Assembly (NCBI RefSeq): GCF_022846615.1
Contig: NZ_AP025637.1
Location: forward strand, 4,551,001 to 4,615,000
Source: Roseomonas fluvialis
Lineage (GTDB): Bacteria > Pseudomonadota > Alphaproteobacteria > Acetobacterales > Acetobacteraceae
Reading direction: 5' to 3'
Length of the DNA stretch: 64,000 nt
Both the position numbers and the translations under genes were made by a program. The notes beneath the pieces were generated by a model that searched no databases, had not been told where the DNA came from, and was given only the letters and a program-made list of their open reading frames with translations. Of the stretch, positions 61,281-64,000 are shown one piece after another. Within the stretch, counting starts at the first letter, position 1. Each line of letters begins with the position of its first letter.

Positions 61281-62195
61281 TCAGCCCGCCACGATCCTGC
61301 GGCAATGCTCGAGAGACGCCTCGATCAGGTTGTCCGTTGCCTCCGGCGTGCGGAAGGCCGAGTGCGACGTCAGCACCACATTGGGCAGCGCCGCCAACGG
61401 ATGCCCGCCAGGCAGCGGTTCCTCGACGAAGACATCGAGGCCGGCGGCGCGGATGCGGCCCTCGCGCAGCGCCACGACCAGCGCGGGCTCGTCGACGATC
61501 GCGCCGCGCGCGGTGTTCACGAACAGGGCGCCGGGCTTCATCCGGGCCAACCGTGTGGCATCGAGGAAGCCGCGCGTTTCGTCGTTCAGCAGCAGGTGCA
61601 GCGACACCACGTCGCTCGCGGACAGCAGCGCGTCGATGTGGGTGAAGGTGACGCCGGGATGGGCCTTCGGCGTACGGTTCCAGGCCAGCACCTTCATGCC
61701 GGCGCCGGCGCACAGCCGCGCCATCTCGGCGCCGATTCCGCCGAAGCCGATGATGCCGACGGTCTTGCCGGTCAGTTGCATGCCCTCGTCGCGCGGCCAG
61801 CCGCCGCCGACCATGGCGTGGTGCGTCTGCCCGATGTTGCGCGCCGCCGCCCACATCAGCGCGAAGGCCATCTCGGCCACCGCGGTGTCGCCATAGCCCT
61901 TGATGATGTGGACCTTGACGCCGCATTCGGCCTTGAGCGCCTCGGGGTCCATGTAGGATCTGGCGCCCGTGCCCAGGAAGACGATGTGCTTCAGGTCGGG
62001 GCAGCGCTTCACGACATCGACCGGGAAATGCGTGTGGTCGTCGATCGCGATCTGCACGCCGGCCAACAGCCCGGGCAGGGCCTCGGGCGTTATGTCGGGG
62101 TCCTCGTGGATCGCGACCGGCAGGTCGCCGGCGCGGCGCAGCCGGCGCATCACGTCGGCAAGCGAGGCATTGGCATCGACGAAGGCTGCGCGCAT
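61281..62195 (-). CDS. D-isomer specific 2-hydroxyacid dehydrogenase
   Basis: NAD(P)-dependent oxidoreductase of 304 aa. The nucleotide motif GIIGFGGIGAEMARL (residues 147-161) and the catalytic Arg230 (NTARGAIVDE), Glu259 (VEEPLP) and His278 (TSHSAFRTP) are all present. It interconverts a D-2-hydroxyacid and a 2-oxoacid in the cytoplasm. The ATG at 62195 has AGGAAA upstream; an ATG at 62216 overlaps the neighbour. It is downstream of an enolase-superfamily gene by 13 bases, so a sugar-acid or hydroxyacid pathway is likely. Confidence 0.9.
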   Translation of the reverse strand: MRAAFVDANASLADVMRRLRRAGDLPVAIHEDPDITPEALPGLLAGVQIAIDDHTHFPVDVVKRCPDLKHIVFLGTGARSYMDPEALKAECGVKVHIIKGYGDTAVAEMAFALMWAAARNIGQTHHAMVGGGWPRDEGMQLTGKTVGIIGFGGIGAEMARLCAGAGMKVLAWNRTPKAHPGVTFTHIDALLSASDVVSLHLLLNDETRGFLDATRLARMKPGALFVNTARGAIVDEPALVVALREGRIRAAGLDVFVEEPLPGGHPLAALPNVVLTSHSAFRTPEATDNLIEASLEHCRRIVAG

Positions 62196-62208
62196 CGGTC
62201 CGGTTTCC

Positions 62209-63297
62209 TCACACATCCGCGGCGTGCTGCAGCAGCGCCGCCTCATCCCACATGATGCCCATGCCGGGCCGATCCGGCACCAGCGCCATGCCGTCCTGCA
62301 CCACCAGCGGTTCGGCCAGCAGCGGCGCGGCGACATCCAGGTGTTCCAGCAGATGCGCCGTGGGCGTCACGTTCAGCAGGTGCGCGCTCGCTTCCACGAA
62401 GATGTGCGACGACATCGGCACGCGATGCGCTGCCGCCATCGCCGCGGCGCGCATCCAGCCGGTCACGCCGCCGATCTTCATCGCATCGGGCATGCACAAG
62501 TCCACCGCACCGGCCATCAGCGCGCGATGCATCCCGGCCGGACCCCACCAGTTCTCGCCGCCCTGGATCGGAATCGTCACGCGCCGCGCCAGTTCCGCCA
62601 GCCCCGCATCGTCCTGCACCGGTAGCGGTTCCTCGAGCCAGCGGACATCGCGCGCCTCCAGCGCGCGGGCGCGGCGTTCGGCCTCGGGCAGGCTCAGCGC
62701 CTGGTTGTAGTCGACCAGGATCTGCACCTCGTCGCCCACCGCTGTGCGAACGGCGCGCACGGTATCGAGGTCATCCTCCAGCCGCTTCTGCCCAAGCTTG
62801 AACTTCACCGCGCGCGCGCCGAGTGCGGCCGCCGCCGCGCCCGCTTCGTCCGCCAGCATCGTTGCACCCCAGCCGCGGAGCGACGCATAGATCGGCACCG
62901 GCCGTGCCTCGCCGCCCAGCAGCACGCACAGGGGCAGCCCCGCGCGCACCGCCAGCGCATCCCACATCGCCATATCGATCGCCGAGAGCGCGATCTGCAC
63001 GAGGCCCTCGGTGCCGAGGATGCGCCCGGCATCGTGCAGTTCGCGCCACAGCGCGGCCGGCGCCAGCGCCCGCCCCACCAGCCCCGCGCCCAGGCTGCGC
63101 GCGAGTGCCGCGGTCGGGCCCAGCGCCGCCGCCGTATACGGGAACACATAGGCGGTGCCTGCCGCCCCGCAGGCCGTGTGCACATCCACGATCACCAGCG
63201 GCGCGCGCGGGATGACATTCAGGCTGTTGCGCAGCGGCGGGTCGATCGGCGCGTCCACCGCGCGCACGCGCACCAGGTCGATCACCGGCAGTGTCAT
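62209..63297 (-). CDS. Mandelate racemase/muconate-lactonizing-type enolase-superfamily enzyme
   Basis: A 362-aa member of the mandelate racemase subgroup. The catalytic Lys165-x-Lys167 (VKFKLGQ), metal ligands Asp196 (LVDYNQ), Glu222 (WLEEPLP) and Glu248 (QGGENW) and His298 (MSSHIF) line up one residue off the mandelate racemase numbering. It probably racemises or dehydrates a 2-hydroxyacid such as a sugar acid. It is transcribed with the hydroxyacid dehydrogenase, which could act on the product. Substrate unknown. Confidence 0.92.
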   Translation of the reverse strand: MTLPVIDLVRVRAVDAPIDPPLRNSLNVIPRAPLVIVDVHTACGAAGTAYVFPYTAAALGPTAALARSLGAGLVGRALAPAALWRELHDAGRILGTEGLVQIALSAIDMAMWDALAVRAGLPLCVLLGGEARPVPIYASLRGWGATMLADEAGAAAAALGARAVKFKLGQKRLEDDLDTVRAVRTAVGDEVQILVDYNQALSLPEAERRARALEARDVRWLEEPLPVQDDAGLAELARRVTIPIQGGENWWGPAGMHRALMAGAVDLCMPDAMKIGGVTGWMRAAAMAAAHRVPMSSHIFVEASAHLLNVTPTAHLLEHLDVAAPLLAEPLVVQDGMALVPDRPGMGIMWDEAALLQHAADV

Positions 63298-63333
63298 GGG
63301 CAGGCATCCTCCAGGGATGATCCTGCCCGCGGG

Positions 63334-64000
63334 TCAGCCGCGCGTCGAGGCGCGGGTCTCCAGGATCGAGACGTTCAGCTCCGCCCCCAGCAGGACCACG
63401 AACACCGACACCCAGAACCACATCATCAGCGCGATGGCGGCACCCAACGGCCCGTACATCAGGTCGTAGGTCGCGACATGCGACACGTACAGCGTGAACC
63501 CCGCCGACGCCGCCGCCCAGAGCAGCGTTGCCACCACCGCGCCCGGCAGCGTCCAGACGATGCCCGGGTGCCGCCCCGATGGTCCCAGCCGGTACACCAC
63601 GATCAGCCCCAGGAAGACCAGCGCCAGCAGCGTGCCCATCGAGGTGCCGCGCAAGGTCCAGGCCTGCGGCGCCGGTAGCCCGAGCAGCGCGGCGATTCCC
63701 GGCAGCGCCACCAGCGAGGCGATCGCCAGCGCCACCGCGATGGTGATCGCCATGGTGATTCCGATCGCGAGCAGGTGGTAGTGGAAGAAGCCCCGGCTTT
63801 CCGTGACGTTGTGCGCCATGTTGAGGGCGCCGATCATCGCCCTGGTGCCCGCCGAGGCGGACCAGATCGCCACCCCGCCCGAGACGATGGCACCCCATTC
63901 GAGGCGCGGCCGCGGCAATTCGATCAGGTCGTGCACGCGCCCCGCGATCAGGTCGAAGGTGTCTTCCGGCACCAGTTCCCGCAGCACTTCCAGCTGCGGT
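63334..64000 (-). CDS. YihY/BrkB family membrane protein (5' end outside the window)
   Basis: Partial gene; the reading frame is open to the window edge (about 222 visible residues of roughly 300). Membrane segments are visible at LLAIGITMAITIAVALAIAS, LLALVFLGLIVVYRL and VVATLLWAAASAGFTLYV. The GALNMAHNVTESRGFF and YDLMYGPLGAAIALMMWFWV stretches are diagnostic for YihY/BrkB. Role unknown in bacteria (once thought to be RNase BN). Its stop is 36 bases after the racemase-gene start on the same strand. Confidence 0.88.
   Translation of the reverse strand, partial: PQLEVLRELVPEDTFDLIAGRVHDLIELPRPRLEWGAIVSGGVAIWSASAGTRAMIGALNMAHNVTESRGFFHYHLLAIGITMAITIAVALAIASLVALPGIAALLGLPAPQAWTLRGTSMGTLLALVFLGLIVVYRLGPSGRHPGIVWTLPGAVVATLLWAAASAGFTLYVSHVATYDLMYGPLGAAIALMMWFWVSVFVVLLGAELNVSILETRASTRG

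Noticed and set aside
1..64000. CRISPR array, prophage, rRNA operon or replication origin
   Set aside because: No regularly spaced repeats, phage structural genes, rRNA sequence or DnaA-box cluster were noticed.

Overview
The window is very GC-rich, densely packed alphaproteobacterial chromosome. Gene content (Bug/TctC-type binding protein, EcfG/NepR/PhyR general stress response, CaiB-type CoA transferases, Ku/LigD repair, ExbB-ExbD-TonB) and protein style fit an environmental member of the Acetobacteraceae, Roseomonas-like. That placement is an inference from gene content, not from a marker-gene comparison.

Layout. (1) 1-4.4 kb: the tail of a GNAT acetyltransferase, then a tightly overlapping minus-strand operon of two enoyl-CoA hydratases, a family III CoA-transferase and an acyl-CoA ligase, similar in composition to carnitine (cai) pathways. 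(2) 4.5-15.7 kb: a complete plus-strand glycogen operon (glgP-glgB-glgC-glgA) ending in a 1253-residue protein that joins a GlgX-type debranching enzyme to a MalQ-type glucanotransferase. (3) 15.7-27.3 kb: a lone molybdenum hydroxylase large subunit diverging from a peptide-type binding protein and a cytoplasmic-looking penicillin acylase homologue, then a class III aminotransferase, an amidase, a DadA-like oxidase and a flavin monooxygenase. (4) 27.3-34.3 kb: a quinate/shikimate-to-protocatechuate cluster: TetR regulator, catabolic-type shikimate dehydrogenase, Bug solute-binding protein, PcaH, PcaG, fused 3-dehydroshikimate dehydratase and a binding-protein-fold protein. A palindromic operator sits under two facing promoters. 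(5) 34.3-36.2 kb: alpha/beta hydrolase, CarD regulator, tRNA-Leu(UAA). (6) 36.2-50.5 kb: a stress and repair region with an IS5-type transposase remnant next to the tRNA, a glycine-zipper stress protein, ecfG, a sensor kinase, nepR and phyR, a DUF421 protein, ligD-ku, a DUF2171 protein and a large HWE kinase. (7) 50.5-57.5 kb: small regulators, a propeller/HTH/SRPBCC group, DUF1272, GlxA-type and Ada-type AraC regulators, and a DMT exporter. (8) 57.6-60.8 kb: a TonB energy-transduction operon behind a Fur-like box. (9) 61.3-64 kb: 2-hydroxyacid dehydrogenase, enolase-superfamily dehydratase and a truncated BrkB/YihY membrane protein.

The most notable points are the general stress response locus, where PhyR has lost the acidic pocket of its receiver and the adjacent kinase has lost the N-box asparagine; the GlgX-MalQ fusion; the face-to-face promoters over one palindrome in the shikimate cluster; and a molybdenum hydroxylase with Gln in place of the usual catalytic Glu. 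No CRISPR array, prophage or intact insertion sequence was seen.
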